From Clostridia bacterium (GTDB lineage: Bacteria > Bacillota > Clostridia > Oscillospirales > QAKW01), in contig JAFSCX010000031.1 in the NCBI GenBank assembly GCA_017436525.1, positions 1 to 48,873 of the forward strand: DNA of 48,873 bases. The letters run 5' to 3'. Every line of letters starts with the position of its first letter. The first letter of the stretch is position 1. The notes under the pieces were generated by a model. It saw nothing but the letters and a program-made list of their open reading frames with translations. It searched no databases and had not been told where the DNA came from. The translations under genes and the position numbers were made by a program. This document shows, in pieces, positions 39,308-48,756 of the stretch.

Positions 39308-41539
39308 ATGGGAAAAGGACCCACAAGATCTATGGTACGCAGAAGCACGGTTATGCTGGCGATTTTTGCGGTGGCGCTGCTGATTTGGCTGGCGGGCGTG
39401 CTTGTGAAATACCAGATTGTGGATTATACATTTTATCAAGCAAAGGCCATCTCTCAGCAGACAATGGATGCCACGCTCTATGCCAATCGAGGCACTATTT
39501 ACAGCCGTAATTATACCGCTATGGCCGTTTCGGCATCGGTGGAGATGGTATGCCTTGCCCCTAATTCCATTGATAAGGAAGATACGGCTCTTTGCCGCAC
39601 CATTGCCAAGGGGCTTGCCGAGATTTTAGAGGTAGATGAAGAGGAAGTCTACAAAAAAACCCAGAAAAACAGCTTTTATGAGGTAGTAAAGCGGAGAATC
39701 GAATCGGATGTGGCCGATAAAGTGCGTAAATTCATTGATGAGAATGATCTGAAGGGGATTCATTTGATGGATGATACCAAGCGCTATTATCCCTATAATA
39801 GCCTTGCTTGCCATATTCTTGGCTATACCGGCACCGATAATGTGGGCCTTGATGGCATCGAATCCATCTACAATGAATATTTGCAGGGTACCGCCGGCAA
39901 ATTGATTACCGCCAAGGATGCAGTCGGAGAAGAACTGCCTTATGAATATGAGACCTATGTAGAGGCGAAAAACGGGCAGAATGTAGTATTGACGATTGAT
40001 GAGACGGTCCAATACTACTTGGAAAAGCATTTGCAGGCTGCGCGCCAGGAGCAGAATTGCTTGGAAGGTGCTGCGGGAATTGTAATCAATGTAAAGACCG
40101 GTGAGATTTTGGGGATGGCATCCTTCCCCAACTATAATCCGAATCAATATTATACCATCACCGATGAGATGATTCTTTCTTCTTTAGAAGGGTTGGAAGG
40201 AGATGCCCTGAAGGAAGAGACGACGAAAAAACGCAACAAGATCTGGAGAAATAAGTGCATAGTGGATACTTATATGCCCGGTTCTACCTTTAAGGTCGTA
40301 ACCCTTTCAATGGCCTTGGAGGAGAAGCTGATCAGCGCAGCGGATCATTTCAACTGCGGCGGCTCCATCTCTGTGGCAGATCGCAGAATCCATTGCTGGA
40401 AAACCAGCGGCCATGGGATGCAGACCTTGGCTCAGGCGGTGCAGAATTCTTGCAACCCCGCATTTATCACCATTGGTGCCAAGGTGGGGAATGATACCTT
40501 CTATCAGTATTTCAAGAATTTCGGGCTTACCGAAAAGACCGGCGTGGATCTCCATGGTGAGACCGGCGGCATTTGGTTCTCTACCTTCCAAGAGGTAGAG
40601 CTTGCAACCGCCTCCTTCGGCCAGAACTTTAAGATCACACCCCTGCAGATGATTACGGCTGTGGCGGCGGCTGCCAACGGCGGCAATCTGGTAACGCCCC
40701 ATGTGGTAAAGGAAATTACCGAGACCCAAGAGGATGGCAGTGAAAAAATCATCAAAAGCATGCAGCCGACAGTGAAGCGGCAGGTGATTTCAAAAGAGAC
40801 CAGCTCTCAAGTTGCGAATTTGCTGGAGGCTGTTGTAACAGTCGGATCCGGTAAAAATGCCTATGTGAAGGGTTATCGAGTGGCAGGCAAGACCGGTACC
40901 TCCGAGAAAATTGACGAAATGAATATCACCGGCATCGAGCACTACATTGCTTCATTTGTGGGCTTTGCTCCTGCCGATGATCCGGAATATGCGATCCTTG
41001 TAATGCTGGATAGCCCCTCCAACGGTCAGATCTACGGCGGCTCGATTGCGGCGCCTGTGGCAGGAAATGTATTGGGGGATATTCTTCCCTATCTTGGGGT
41101 GCAACCCCGCTATACCGAGAAGGAATTGGCAACGCTGGATGTGGCTCTTACCTCCTATATCGATCAGACGGTTGACGCAGCAGGAAAGGCCTTGGAGGAA
41201 AAAGGCTTCAAATATAAGGTAGTAGGCGGCGGAGATACCGTAACGGCGCAGATGCCGGAGCCCGGCACGACCATGCCGCAAAACGGTACGGTCATCCTTT
41301 ATACCGGCGAGGAGACGCCCTCTAAGAATATTGTAGTCCCCAACTTGGTGGATTATAGTGTGGCGGGGGCTACCAATCGGATTTTGCAATCGGGCCTGAA
41401 TGTGCGAGTGGTCGGTAATGAGAATCTGGGCACCGATATTTTGGTTGTCTCCCAATCTCCTGCAGCAGGAGAGATTGTGGCAAAGGGTACGGTCATTACC
41501 ATCCGCACCAATAGTTCCGACGGCGTATCGGCGATGTAG
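39308..41539 (+). CDS. pbpB: Class B penicillin-binding protein with two PASTA domains
   Basis: This transpeptidase cross-links septal peptidoglycan and works with FtsW. The 743-aa protein has one N-terminal membrane segment (about residues 14-36), a dimerisation domain and a transpeptidase domain. Its active-site motifs are S326-T-F-K, SCN (QNSCNPAF) and KTG (AGKTGTSEK). Two PASTA domains close the protein (about residues 605-670 and 675-740). Bacillus has two such genes here (pbpB for division and spoVD for the spore cortex); only one is present, so its role could be either or both. AAGGAG precedes the start. Confidence 0.94.
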   Translation: MGKGPTRSMVRRSTVMLAIFAVALLIWLAGVLVKYQIVDYTFYQAKAISQQTMDATLYANRGTIYSRNYTAMAVSASVEMVCLAPNSIDKEDTALCRTIAKGLAEILEVDEEEVYKKTQKNSFYEVVKRRIESDVADKVRKFIDENDLKGIHLMDDTKRYYPYNSLACHILGYTGTDNVGLDGIESIYNEYLQGTAGKLITAKDAVGEELPYEYETYVEAKNGQNVVLTIDETVQYYLEKHLQAARQEQNCLEGAAGIVINVKTGEILGMASFPNYNPNQYYTITDEMILSSLEGLEGDALKEETTKKRNKIWRNKCIVDTYMPGSTFKVVTLSMALEEKLISAADHFNCGGSISVADRRIHCWKTSGHGMQTLAQAVQNSCNPAFITIGAKVGNDTFYQYFKNFGLTEKTGVDLHGETGGIWFSTFQEVELATASFGQNFKITPLQMITAVAAAANGGNLVTPHVVKEITETQEDGSEKIIKSMQPTVKRQVISKETSSQVANLLEAVVTVGSGKNAYVKGYRVAGKTGTSEKIDEMNITGIEHYIASFVGFAPADDPEYAILVMLDSPSNGQIYGGSIAAPVAGNVLGDILPYLGVQPRYTEKELATLDVALTSYIDQTVDAAGKALEEKGFKYKVVGGGDTVTAQMPEPGTTMPQNGTVILYTGEETPSKNIVVPNLVDYSVAGATNRILQSGLNVRVVGNENLGTDILVVSQSPAAGEIVAKGTVITIRTNSSDGVSAM

Positions 41540-41557
41540 GAAAAAAGGAGAGAAAAG

Positions 41558-42988
41558 ATGCGATTAGCTGATCTTTTGGCGGGTGTTCCCGTTGAAGGGG
41601 AACTTCCGGAAATTGAAATTAAGGGAATTACATGCGATTCCAGAGCGGCAGAGGCGGGATTTCTCTTTGCGGCGATCCCGGGGGAGCTGACAGATGGCCA
41701 TCGCTATGCGGCTTCTGCAGCAGAAAAGGGCGCAGCCGTCATTCTTGCAGAGCACGCAACGGGCGCAAAGGCGATGGAGCTTTATTGCCCCTCTACCCGC
41801 GCAGCCTTTCAGCAGATTTGCGCCAATTTTTATGGGAATCCGCAAAAAGAGATGCGTTTTTTAGGGGTTACCGGTACCAATGGCAAGACCTCTACTTCCC
41901 AGTTTGTTAAATCAATTTTGGATGGCTTGGGAGAGCAAGCGGGGCTGATCGGCACGGTCCACAATCAAATCGGCAGTGAGACCTTCCCTGCCGCCTTTAC
42001 CACCCCCGAACCCCATCAATTATTTGCTCTTTTGGCAAAGATGCGGGAGGCTTCGGTCAAGACGGTTGTGATGGAAGTATCCTCTCAGGCAATGGACCAG
42101 CGGAGAGTGGATAGCCTTCATTTTTCTGTGGCAGGCTTTACCAACCTGACCCAAGACCATTTGGATTATCATAAGACCATGGAGAATTATAAAGAGGCGA
42201 AGGCGCGCCTTTTCTCCTTGGCGGATCGGGCGGTTACCAATCTGGATGATGGATGCGGCAGAGAATTTGCGGAGCGTTTCGGCGGGTTGACTTATTCTAC
42301 CGAAGATCCTTCGGCAGATCTTTATGCAGATGCAATCTCCTTGGACGTGGGGGGCGTGGAATATTGCCTCCATTATCAGGGGAAAAGCGCAAAAATTCGG
42401 GTGTCGACACCGGGCCTTTTTACAGTCCATAATACGTTATGTGCCGCAGGAATTCTGCTGGCAGACGGCCTCTCCTTTGAGCAGGTCTGCGAAGGGTTAA
42501 ATAAGATCCCCAAGGTGGCGGGCCGTGCAGAGGTGGTAACCACCGATGAGCCCTTTACGGTAATGCTGGATTACGCGCACACACCGGATGCGCTGGAAAA
42601 TATACTGACTACGATCCGCACCTTTGCCAAGGGCAGGGTCGTAACCCTCTTTGGCTGCGGCGGCGATCGGGATCGCACCAAGCGCCCGTTGATGGCCAAG
42701 GCGGTGGCGAAATACAGCGATTATATCATTGTAACCTCCGATAACCCGCGTACCGAGGATCCCCAAAAGATTCTCTCTGATGTGGTGGCAGGGCTTGAAG
42801 GGTGCGATGTGCCTTATGCAGTGATTGAAAACCGCAAGGAGGCCATCGGCGAGGCGATCTTGAATGCAAGAGAAAATGATGTGATCCTTTTGGCGGGAAA
42901 AGGCCATGAGGATTATCAGGTTCTTGCAACCGGAAAGATCCATTTTGATGAGAAAGAAATTGTGAAGGAATATTTAGCAAAGAGATGA
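41558..42988 (+). CDS. murE: UDP-MurNAc-L-Ala-D-Glu:meso-DAP ligase
   Basis: MurE adds the third residue of the peptidoglycan stem peptide. The 476-aa protein has the ATP loop GVTGTNGKTST near residue 105, and D395-N-P-R398 (SDNPRTEDP), the arginine motif that selects meso-diaminopimelate over lysine. That indicates A1-gamma type peptidoglycan, in line with a spore-former. Its stop overlaps the murF start (ATGA). Confidence 0.96.
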   Translation: MRLADLLAGVPVEGELPEIEIKGITCDSRAAEAGFLFAAIPGELTDGHRYAASAAEKGAAVILAEHATGAKAMELYCPSTRAAFQQICANFYGNPQKEMRFLGVTGTNGKTSTSQFVKSILDGLGEQAGLIGTVHNQIGSETFPAAFTTPEPHQLFALLAKMREASVKTVVMEVSSQAMDQRRVDSLHFSVAGFTNLTQDHLDYHKTMENYKEAKARLFSLADRAVTNLDDGCGREFAERFGGLTYSTEDPSADLYADAISLDVGGVEYCLHYQGKSAKIRVSTPGLFTVHNTLCAAGILLADGLSFEQVCEGLNKIPKVAGRAEVVTTDEPFTVMLDYAHTPDALENILTTIRTFAKGRVVTLFGCGGDRDRTKRPLMAKAVAKYSDYIIVTSDNPRTEDPQKILSDVVAGLEGCDVPYAVIENRKEAIGEAILNARENDVILLAGKGHEDYQVLATGKIHFDEKEIVKEYLAKR

Positions 42989-44325
42989 AGCTGACGGTTG
43001 ATAAAATTGCAAAGGCCCTCTCGCAAGAATATGCAGGCAAGGATTTCAAGATTGATCAAGTGGTGATTGATTCTCGAATGGTGAAAAATTACACCGCCTT
43101 TGCCGCGATTGTGGGGGAGAGAAATGACGGTCATTCTTATATCGAAGAGCTGGATCGCCAATACGATCATTTGGTATTTCTCGGCACAAAGCCGCGTGGG
43201 GCATCTCTTCGGAATCCCTATTTTCAAGTGGCGGATATTCGGGAAGCTTTAGGGGCATTGGCAAGAACCCATCTTTCGGAGATGGATGCAAAGGTGATCG
43301 GCGTTACAGGCAGTGTGGGGAAGACCACAACCAAGAATTTTCTCTTGGCAGCACTTTCTGCCTGCACCGAAGCTTGCGCCACCAAGGGCAACCAAAATAA
43401 TGAGCTGGGCGTGCCCTTGACAGCCCTTTCGGTAGAGGAGCACCATCGTGCCGCCATTATTGAAATGGGGATGCGGGGCTTGGGGCAGATAAGCTATCTG
43501 ACAAGGTTTGCAAAGCCTGATATCGCTTTGATTACCAATGTGGGCGTGGCCCATATGGAGCTTTTGGGCAGCCGCGAAAATATCGCTAAGGCAAAGCTGG
43601 AGCTGGTGGATACCATGAAGGAAAGCGGAATTGGCTTGCTCAATGGGGATGAGCCCCTTCTCTATCGGCAAAGACCGGAGAAAGATTGCCGCTATTTTGG
43701 CTTTGGGGAGCAGAATGATTATCGTGCAATCGATGTGAAGGAAAAATCCTTTACACTTATATATCCGGAAGGTTCTTTGCCGATCACCCTCCAAGTAGAA
43801 GGGGAGCATCAAATAATGAATGCCCTTGCCGCTTTCGGAGCGGGGCATTTGCTGGGCTATGAGCCTTCCCTCCTTGCAAAAGGCTTGGAACGCTTTTCAG
43901 GCGACGGCCGCCGTTGGTTTATCGAAGAGGTGGCAGGGATTACGGTGATCGACGATAGTTATAATGCTTCTCCCGATTCCATGGCAGCTGCCTTGAAGGT
44001 GCTGGCCTCAAAGCCCGCCCGCAGAGTGGCGGTATTGGGCGATATGCTGGAGCTTGGTGCTCTTGAGGAGCAAGGGCATCAGCAGGTGGGCGCTCTTTGC
44101 AAGGAGCTGAAAATCGATCTTTTAATCACCTTTGGCAGTGCCTCTGAAAAGATCAATGAGGCGGCAGGGTCGATTGAAAAATATCATCTTCAGGAGCGGG
44201 AGCAGATGCTTCCTCTTTTGGAAACGCTTTTGAAGGCGGGGGATACGGTGCTCTTTAAGGCATCCAATTCTATGAACTTCCAAGGCTTTGCAAAAGAATT
44301 AAAGGAAAGGATGAAAAAAGAATGA
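42985..44325 (+). CDS. murF: UDP-MurNAc-tripeptide--D-alanyl-D-alanine ligase
   Basis: MurF adds D-Ala-D-Ala, finishing the cytoplasmic precursor. The 446-aa protein has the ATP loop GVTGSVGKTTTKNF near residue 107, the ENQNNELGVPLT-like segment (GNQNNELGVP), EMGMRGLGQI and DDSYNASPDSM typical of the family. It overlaps murE and mraY by 4 bp on each side. Confidence 0.96.
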   Translation: MKLTVDKIAKALSQEYAGKDFKIDQVVIDSRMVKNYTAFAAIVGERNDGHSYIEELDRQYDHLVFLGTKPRGASLRNPYFQVADIREALGALARTHLSEMDAKVIGVTGSVGKTTTKNFLLAALSACTEACATKGNQNNELGVPLTALSVEEHHRAAIIEMGMRGLGQISYLTRFAKPDIALITNVGVAHMELLGSRENIAKAKLELVDTMKESGIGLLNGDEPLLYRQRPEKDCRYFGFGEQNDYRAIDVKEKSFTLIYPEGSLPITLQVEGEHQIMNALAAFGAGHLLGYEPSLLAKGLERFSGDGRRWFIEEVAGITVIDDSYNASPDSMAAALKVLASKPARRVAVLGDMLELGALEEQGHQQVGALCKELKIDLLITFGSASEKINEAAGSIEKYHLQEREQMLPLLETLLKAGDTVLFKASNSMNFQGFAKELKERMKKE

Positions 44326-45335
44326 ATCATTGGACTATATTAATAGCAGTGGCAGTCAGCTTTCTTTTGGCGCTGATTTTAGCGCCGTGGATTCTGCCTT
44401 GGCTGCGCAGGCTGAAATGCTCCCAAAGCATTTTGGAAATCGGGCCCTCTTGGCATAAGGAAACCAAGCAGGGCACGCCCACCATCGGCGGGCTGATCTT
44501 CATGATTCCTACCATAGTGGTTGCTGTCATTTTGGGAATCGGCGGAATGCTCAAGGGTGATTTTCGGCTTCTGCTTTCCCTGATCTTTGCAATCGGATGC
44601 GGGGTTATCGGCTTTATTGATGATTACATTAAGGTTGTCAAAAAGCGCAATCAAGGCCTTACGGTTATGCAAAAGACATTGCCCCTTTTGCTTTTGATTG
44701 CTCTTTATCTTGCAGGGCTTTATGCCTGCAATATCATCAGTGATTCAATTTTTATCCCTTATTTCAATGTGCGCATCCATCTTTATTATTTCTATTTCCT
44801 GATCATGATTCCCTTTATTTTCTTCTTTGTAAATTCAGTGAATCTGACCGACGGCTTGGATGGATTGGTAACCAGCGTATCGTTGCCTTATACCATCTCC
44901 TTCATTGTGATGGGCTTCTTTTTGCAGACCGGCAGTGATAATACGGGCATCACCGTATTTGCAGCAGCCCTCACCGGCGGACTTTTGGGATTTTTGATCT
45001 ATAATTTCCATCCCGCAAAGGTATTTATGGGAGATACAGGCTCCCTTTTCCTCGGCGCGGCGGTTGTGGCGCTGGCCATGGCTTATGATATGCCGTATTT
45101 CATTTTGATCGGCGGAATTCTTTATCTGATCGAAGGGGTATCGGTGGTGCTGCAGGTGGGCTTCTATAAATTGACCCATGGCAAGCGCATCTTTAAGATG
45201 ACTCCGATCCATCATCATTTCGAGCTTTCCGGTTGGTCGGAGGTAAAGATTGTGGCAATCTTTACGATGATTGCATCCATCGGATGCCTTTTAGCCCTTT
45301 GGGGAATGTTCTATTATCGTTATTTCAATGTATAG
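44322..45335 (+). CDS. mraY: Phospho-MurNAc-pentapeptide transferase
   Basis: MraY transfers the soluble precursor to undecaprenyl phosphate, forming lipid I at the membrane. The 337-aa protein has about ten membrane segments. The cytoplasmic active-site motifs are FIDDYIKVVKKRNQGL, NLTDGLDGL and the MTPIHHHFE stretch near the C-terminus. The next gene is ftsW 13 bp downstream, where many Firmicutes have murD in between. Confidence 0.97.
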   Translation: MNHWTILIAVAVSFLLALILAPWILPWLRRLKCSQSILEIGPSWHKETKQGTPTIGGLIFMIPTIVVAVILGIGGMLKGDFRLLLSLIFAIGCGVIGFIDDYIKVVKKRNQGLTVMQKTLPLLLLIALYLAGLYACNIISDSIFIPYFNVRIHLYYFYFLIMIPFIFFFVNSVNLTDGLDGLVTSVSLPYTISFIVMGFFLQTGSDNTGITVFAAALTGGLLGFLIYNFHPAKVFMGDTGSLFLGAAVVALAMAYDMPYFILIGGILYLIEGVSVVLQVGFYKLTHGKRIFKMTPIHHHFELSGWSEVKIVAIFTMIASIGCLLALWGMFYYRYFNV

Positions 45336-45348
45336 GTGGTGAAACCGC

Positions 45349-46500
45349 TTGACTAAGTGGGAAGAATTTAAGAAAAAATGGCTTGTCCCCAAAGGTACGG
45401 CAGGCAGCATTGATCTGGTCTTTTTGATTTTGGTCCTCAGCCTTTTGGCCTTCGGCCTTGTGATGGTGGCTTCTGCAAGCTATGTAAGCGCCCTTCATAA
45501 GACAGGGGATAGCTATACCTATATCAAGCGGCAACTTTTATTTGCAGTGATCGGAGTGGCGCTGATGCTGACGGTTCCTCATTTTAATTATCAGCGGCTG
45601 CGCAAATTTTCCATTGCTCTTTTGATTGCGGCGGTGATTATGCTGGTGCTGGTATTGATTCCCGGCATCGGAATTGTGGCCAATGGTGCCCGCAGATGGC
45701 TGGGATTCGGCGGCTTTACCTTCCAGCCCAGTGAGATCGGAAAGCTTGCAATTATTGTCGTCTTTGCTTCGTATATGTCGGCAAACTATCGGCGCATGAA
45801 GGAATTTAAGGTGGGAATCTTGATCCCTGCCGCCGTTTTGGCGACAGTTTGCTTTCTGGTGGCCATCGAGACCCATGTATCCGGCGCAATTCTGATCTTC
45901 TTGGTGGGTGTTGTCTTGATGTTTGTAGGCGGCGCCAATCTGAAATGGTTTTTCACCATCGGCGGTGTGGGCGCGGCTGCTTTAGCGGGCTTTGCAATTC
46001 TCACTCCCTATGCCAAGACCCGTATTGATACTTGGCTGAATCCCTTTGAAAATGTATTGGGGAGCGGCTATCAGACGGTGCAATCCCTTTATGCCATCGG
46101 TAGCGGCGGGCTTTTGGGGCTTGGCCTTGGCCAATCCCGCCAAAAATATCTTTATATCCCCGAGCCGCAAAACGATTATATTTTTTCCATCATCTGCGAA
46201 GAACTTGGCTTTATCGGAGCGATGATGGTGATTGTCCTTTTTGTCCTGCTGATCTGGCGCGGATTTGTCATCGCCTATCATGCCAAGGATAAATTCGGCT
46301 CTCTTTTAGTGGTAGGAATTGTATCCCGTGTGGCCATTCAGGCGATTCTGAACATTGCGGTGGTTACCAATTCGGTGCCGCCTACCGGAATTTCCCTGCC
46401 GTTCTTCAGCTATGGCGGGACAGCGCTGGTATTGTTGCTTTTTGAGATGGGAATTGTATTGGCGGTATCCCGCCATTCAAGAATGGAGATCAAGGAATGA
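45349..46500 (+). CDS. ftsW: FtsW/SpoVE-type lipid II polymerase
   Basis: SEDS proteins polymerise glycan strands together with a class B PBP. The 383-aa protein has about ten membrane segments and the conserved GNGARRWLG-like segment (VANGARRWLGFGGFTFQPSEIGKLA), DYIFSIICEELGFIG and PPTGISLPFFSYGGTALV. The start is a TTG at 45349 with AGGTGGT upstream; no ATG or GTG fits the N-terminus better. The rare start may limit its level. Its stop overlaps murG by ATGA. It could be FtsW or SpoVE. Confidence 0.94.
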   Translation: MTKWEEFKKKWLVPKGTAGSIDLVFLILVLSLLAFGLVMVASASYVSALHKTGDSYTYIKRQLLFAVIGVALMLTVPHFNYQRLRKFSIALLIAAVIMLVLVLIPGIGIVANGARRWLGFGGFTFQPSEIGKLAIIVVFASYMSANYRRMKEFKVGILIPAAVLATVCFLVAIETHVSGAILIFLVGVVLMFVGGANLKWFFTIGGVGAAALAGFAILTPYAKTRIDTWLNPFENVLGSGYQTVQSLYAIGSGGLLGLGLGQSRQKYLYIPEPQNDYIFSIICEELGFIGAMMVIVLFVLLIWRGFVIAYHAKDKFGSLLVVGIVSRVAIQAILNIAVVTNSVPPTGISLPFFSYGGTALVLLLFEMGIVLAVSRHSRMEIKE

Positions 46501-47612
46501 GAGTATTATTAGCAGGCGGCGGCACTGCGGGTCATTGTAACCCCGCGCTTGCCATTGCAGGAATCATCAAAGCAAAAAATAAAGATGCAAAGATCCTCTT
46601 TATCGGAAATGAGGGGAGCATTGAGGAAAATTTAGTCCAAAAGGCGGGCTTTGATTTCAAGGCGGTGAAAACCCAAGGCTTTCGCCGAAAATTGACGGTG
46701 GATAATTTCAAGACCGTCTATCTTTACTTAAAGGCTAAAGATCGCTGCCGCAGGATTATCAAGGAATTTAATCCCGATTTGGTGGTGGGAACCGGCGGAT
46801 ATGTCTCGGGGCCTGTGGTCTCCGCAGCGCAGAAAATGGGGATTCCCACTTGCATCCATGAGCAAAATGCTTATCCCGGCGTTACCAGCAAGATGCTCTC
46901 CAAAAAAGCCGATATTGTCTTTATCAGCTTTGCAGGCTCAGAGCAATATTTCGGGAAAGTGAAAAAAATGGTCCTCTCCGGCAATCCTTTGCGGGAGGAG
47001 ATTCTAACCCTCTCCAAAGAGGATGCGCGCAAGGCGCTGGGACTTGGCGCAGATGATTTTTATCTGCTTTCCTTTGCAGGAAGCCTTGGCGCGCGAGAGG
47101 TCAATCGTGCTATGATCGGCTTCATTGAAAAAAATGCGAAAGAAAGAGAATTCAAGCAGATCCATGCTACCGGCCGGTTTGGCTGGGAGTGGATGCCGGA
47201 TTCGCTGAAGGAAAAAGGGGTATCCATGGAGGATGCTGATATTAAGGTGGTGGAATATCTTTATGATATGCCGACCCATCTTGCGGCGGCAGATGCGGTG
47301 ATTAGCCGCGCAGGCGCCATCACCTTGGGCGAGATTACTGCCTTGGGTAAAGCAGCGGTTTTGATTCCATCCCCCAATGTAACCCATAATCATCAATACC
47401 ATAATGCGCGCTCCCTTTCCGATCGGGGCGGTGCATTGCTGCTGGAGGAGAAGGATCTTTCGGCGGATACGCTTTATGAGATGATTCTCTCCTTAAAAAA
47501 GAATCCTCAAAAAAGAGAAGCTCTGGGCGAGCATGCAAGAGAGCTTGCCTTGCCGGAGGCTGCAGAGTGCATTTATCAAGAGATTTTTCAGCTTTTACAT
47601 TCCAAAAAATAA
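46497..47612 (+). CDS. murG: Lipid II synthase MurG
   Basis: MurG adds GlcNAc to lipid I at the inner membrane face. The 371-aa protein has the N-terminal glycine-rich loop AGGGTAGHCNPALAIA, GTGGYVSGP, HEQNAYPG, and in the C-terminal domain GSLGAREVN, SRAGAITLGEI and a PSPNVTHNHQYHNA stretch that binds UDP-GlcNAc. Cys replaces the more usual Val/Tyr after the loop His, a mild variation. It overlaps ftsW by 4 bp. Confidence 0.96.
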   Translation: MRVLLAGGGTAGHCNPALAIAGIIKAKNKDAKILFIGNEGSIEENLVQKAGFDFKAVKTQGFRRKLTVDNFKTVYLYLKAKDRCRRIIKEFNPDLVVGTGGYVSGPVVSAAQKMGIPTCIHEQNAYPGVTSKMLSKKADIVFISFAGSEQYFGKVKKMVLSGNPLREEILTLSKEDARKALGLGADDFYLLSFAGSLGAREVNRAMIGFIEKNAKEREFKQIHATGRFGWEWMPDSLKEKGVSMEDADIKVVEYLYDMPTHLAAADAVISRAGAITLGEITALGKAAVLIPSPNVTHNHQYHNARSLSDRGGALLLEEKDLSADTLYEMILSLKKNPQKREALGEHARELALPEAAECIYQEIFQLLHSKK

Positions 47613-47630
47613 GGAAGTGATATCAAGAGT

Positions 47631-48623
47631 ATGAATAGTGTTGAGCGCTATTATCAAAAAAAGAAGCGGAGAAAAAAGAAGGCGAAGGTGCTCTTTTTCA
47701 CCTTGCTTTTTGCTTTGTTTTTATTGAGCCTTGCTATTCTTTCGATGACGGTGTTTTTCAATGCCGATACCATTGAGGTGGAAGGGAATACCCGCTATTC
47801 CGCCGATGAGATTTTGGAGATCGGCGGCCTTAAGATCGGGCAAAATCTCTTCCGCTTGGATAAATTTGAAGTGATTGATCAGATGAAGACCTTGCCCTAT
47901 ATTAAGGAGGTTACCATCCGCAGAAAGCTGCCCAATACCTTAAAGATCGATGTGGTTGAAAATCAGCCGGTTGTATGGGTAGAGTGTATGGGGCAGGCGG
48001 CGCTGATGAATGAGGAATATCGGGTATTGGAATTTGCGGAGCTGATTCCCATTGATCCGGAGGCGCAAGTGCAAGAGGAGCCGGAGGAAGAAAAGCAAGA
48101 GGAACCCGCCGAAGAAGAAACCACGAGCGAAGAAGAGCCTGCTGCGGAAGAAGCAGATGGCGAGCAAGAGGAAGAGCAAGAGCAAGAGGCATCCGGCGGG
48201 CTTGTAATCGAAGAGACGTTGGAAGAGGAAGAAAAGCCTTGCATTGCCGATACCAAAAAGCCTGCAGTAGAAGGAAATGTACCCTTTCTGAAGGGGGTTG
48301 AGGCCGGGGAGATGAAGGTGGGCGATTTTCTGACCTTCAAAGAGGAAAAGGATTATACCGACTTTCTGAAAACCCTCTATGAGGCCTTTACCCGCAATGG
48401 GGTCCTCGAATGGGGCGAGGTTACAAGAGTTTATTTTAAGGAACGCTACGATATCACCCTTCAATATCGGGAGAAGATCACTATTGATTTCGGTACATTG
48501 GATCGGGTGGAGACGAAGCTGGAGCTGGCAGAGTATCTTTTGGAGCAAAACGGCTACGGCCGGCAGGCGGTGGTCGATGTATCCGATACCGAGCGGGTTT
48601 ATTTCAGACCCCAAACCGAATAA
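47631..48623 (+). CDS. ftsQ: Cell division protein FtsQ/DivIB with acidic insertion
   Basis: FtsQ/DivIB stabilises the FtsL-containing division complex. The 330-aa protein has a Lys/Arg-rich cytoplasmic start, a membrane segment (about residues 19-41) and a POTRA domain (FNADTIEVEGNTRYSADEILEIGGLKIGQNLFRLD). The beta domain (VWVECMGQAALMNEEYRVLEFA) then continues after a break at KPAVEGNVPFLKG. The break is an insertion of about 65 residues (about 143-207) made largely of Glu with Pro, Ala and Gln. Such a strongly acidic loop is unusual inside the beta domain; in Bacillus DivIB the disordered part is at the C-terminus. It closes the visible dcw cluster; murB, ftsA and ftsZ are not in the window. 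Confidence 0.9.
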   Translation: MNSVERYYQKKKRRKKKAKVLFFTLLFALFLLSLAILSMTVFFNADTIEVEGNTRYSADEILEIGGLKIGQNLFRLDKFEVIDQMKTLPYIKEVTIRRKLPNTLKIDVVENQPVVWVECMGQAALMNEEYRVLEFAELIPIDPEAQVQEEPEEEKQEEPAEEETTSEEEPAAEEADGEQEEEQEQEASGGLVIEETLEEEEKPCIADTKKPAVEGNVPFLKGVEAGEMKVGDFLTFKEEKDYTDFLKTLYEAFTRNGVLEWGEVTRVYFKERYDITLQYREKITIDFGTLDRVETKLELAEYLLEQNGYGRQAVVDVSDTERVYFRPQTE

Positions 48624-48649
48624 ATTTGGGGCTGTAAAAAAAGTCTGAA
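48603..48649 (+). repeat. Nested inverted repeat across the ftsQ stop codon
   Basis: TTCAGAC (48603-48609) pairs with a GTCTGAA at 48643-48649, and CCCCAAA (48609-48615) with TTTGGGG (48625-48631). The ftsQ stop lies in the loop region. A further pair, GCAAAAGGCA (48652-48661) with TGCCTTTTGC (48756-48765), encloses the terminator. Confidence 0.5.
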
Positions 48650-48713
48650 CCGCAAAAGGCAAGAAAAATACAAACTCTAAACCGAATATCTTCGCTAAAA
48701 AGTGAAAGAGGAA

Positions 48714-48750
48714 GAAAAAATATTGCAACATTGCAATATTTTTTCTTTTT
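48714..48750 (+). terminator. Terminator downstream of ftsQ
   Basis: GAAAAAATATTGCAA (48714-48728) and its exact complement (48731-48745) form a 15-bp palindrome followed by TTTTTA. The A-run/T-run symmetry allows action on both strands. Confidence 0.82.
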
Positions 48751-48756
48751 ATCAGT

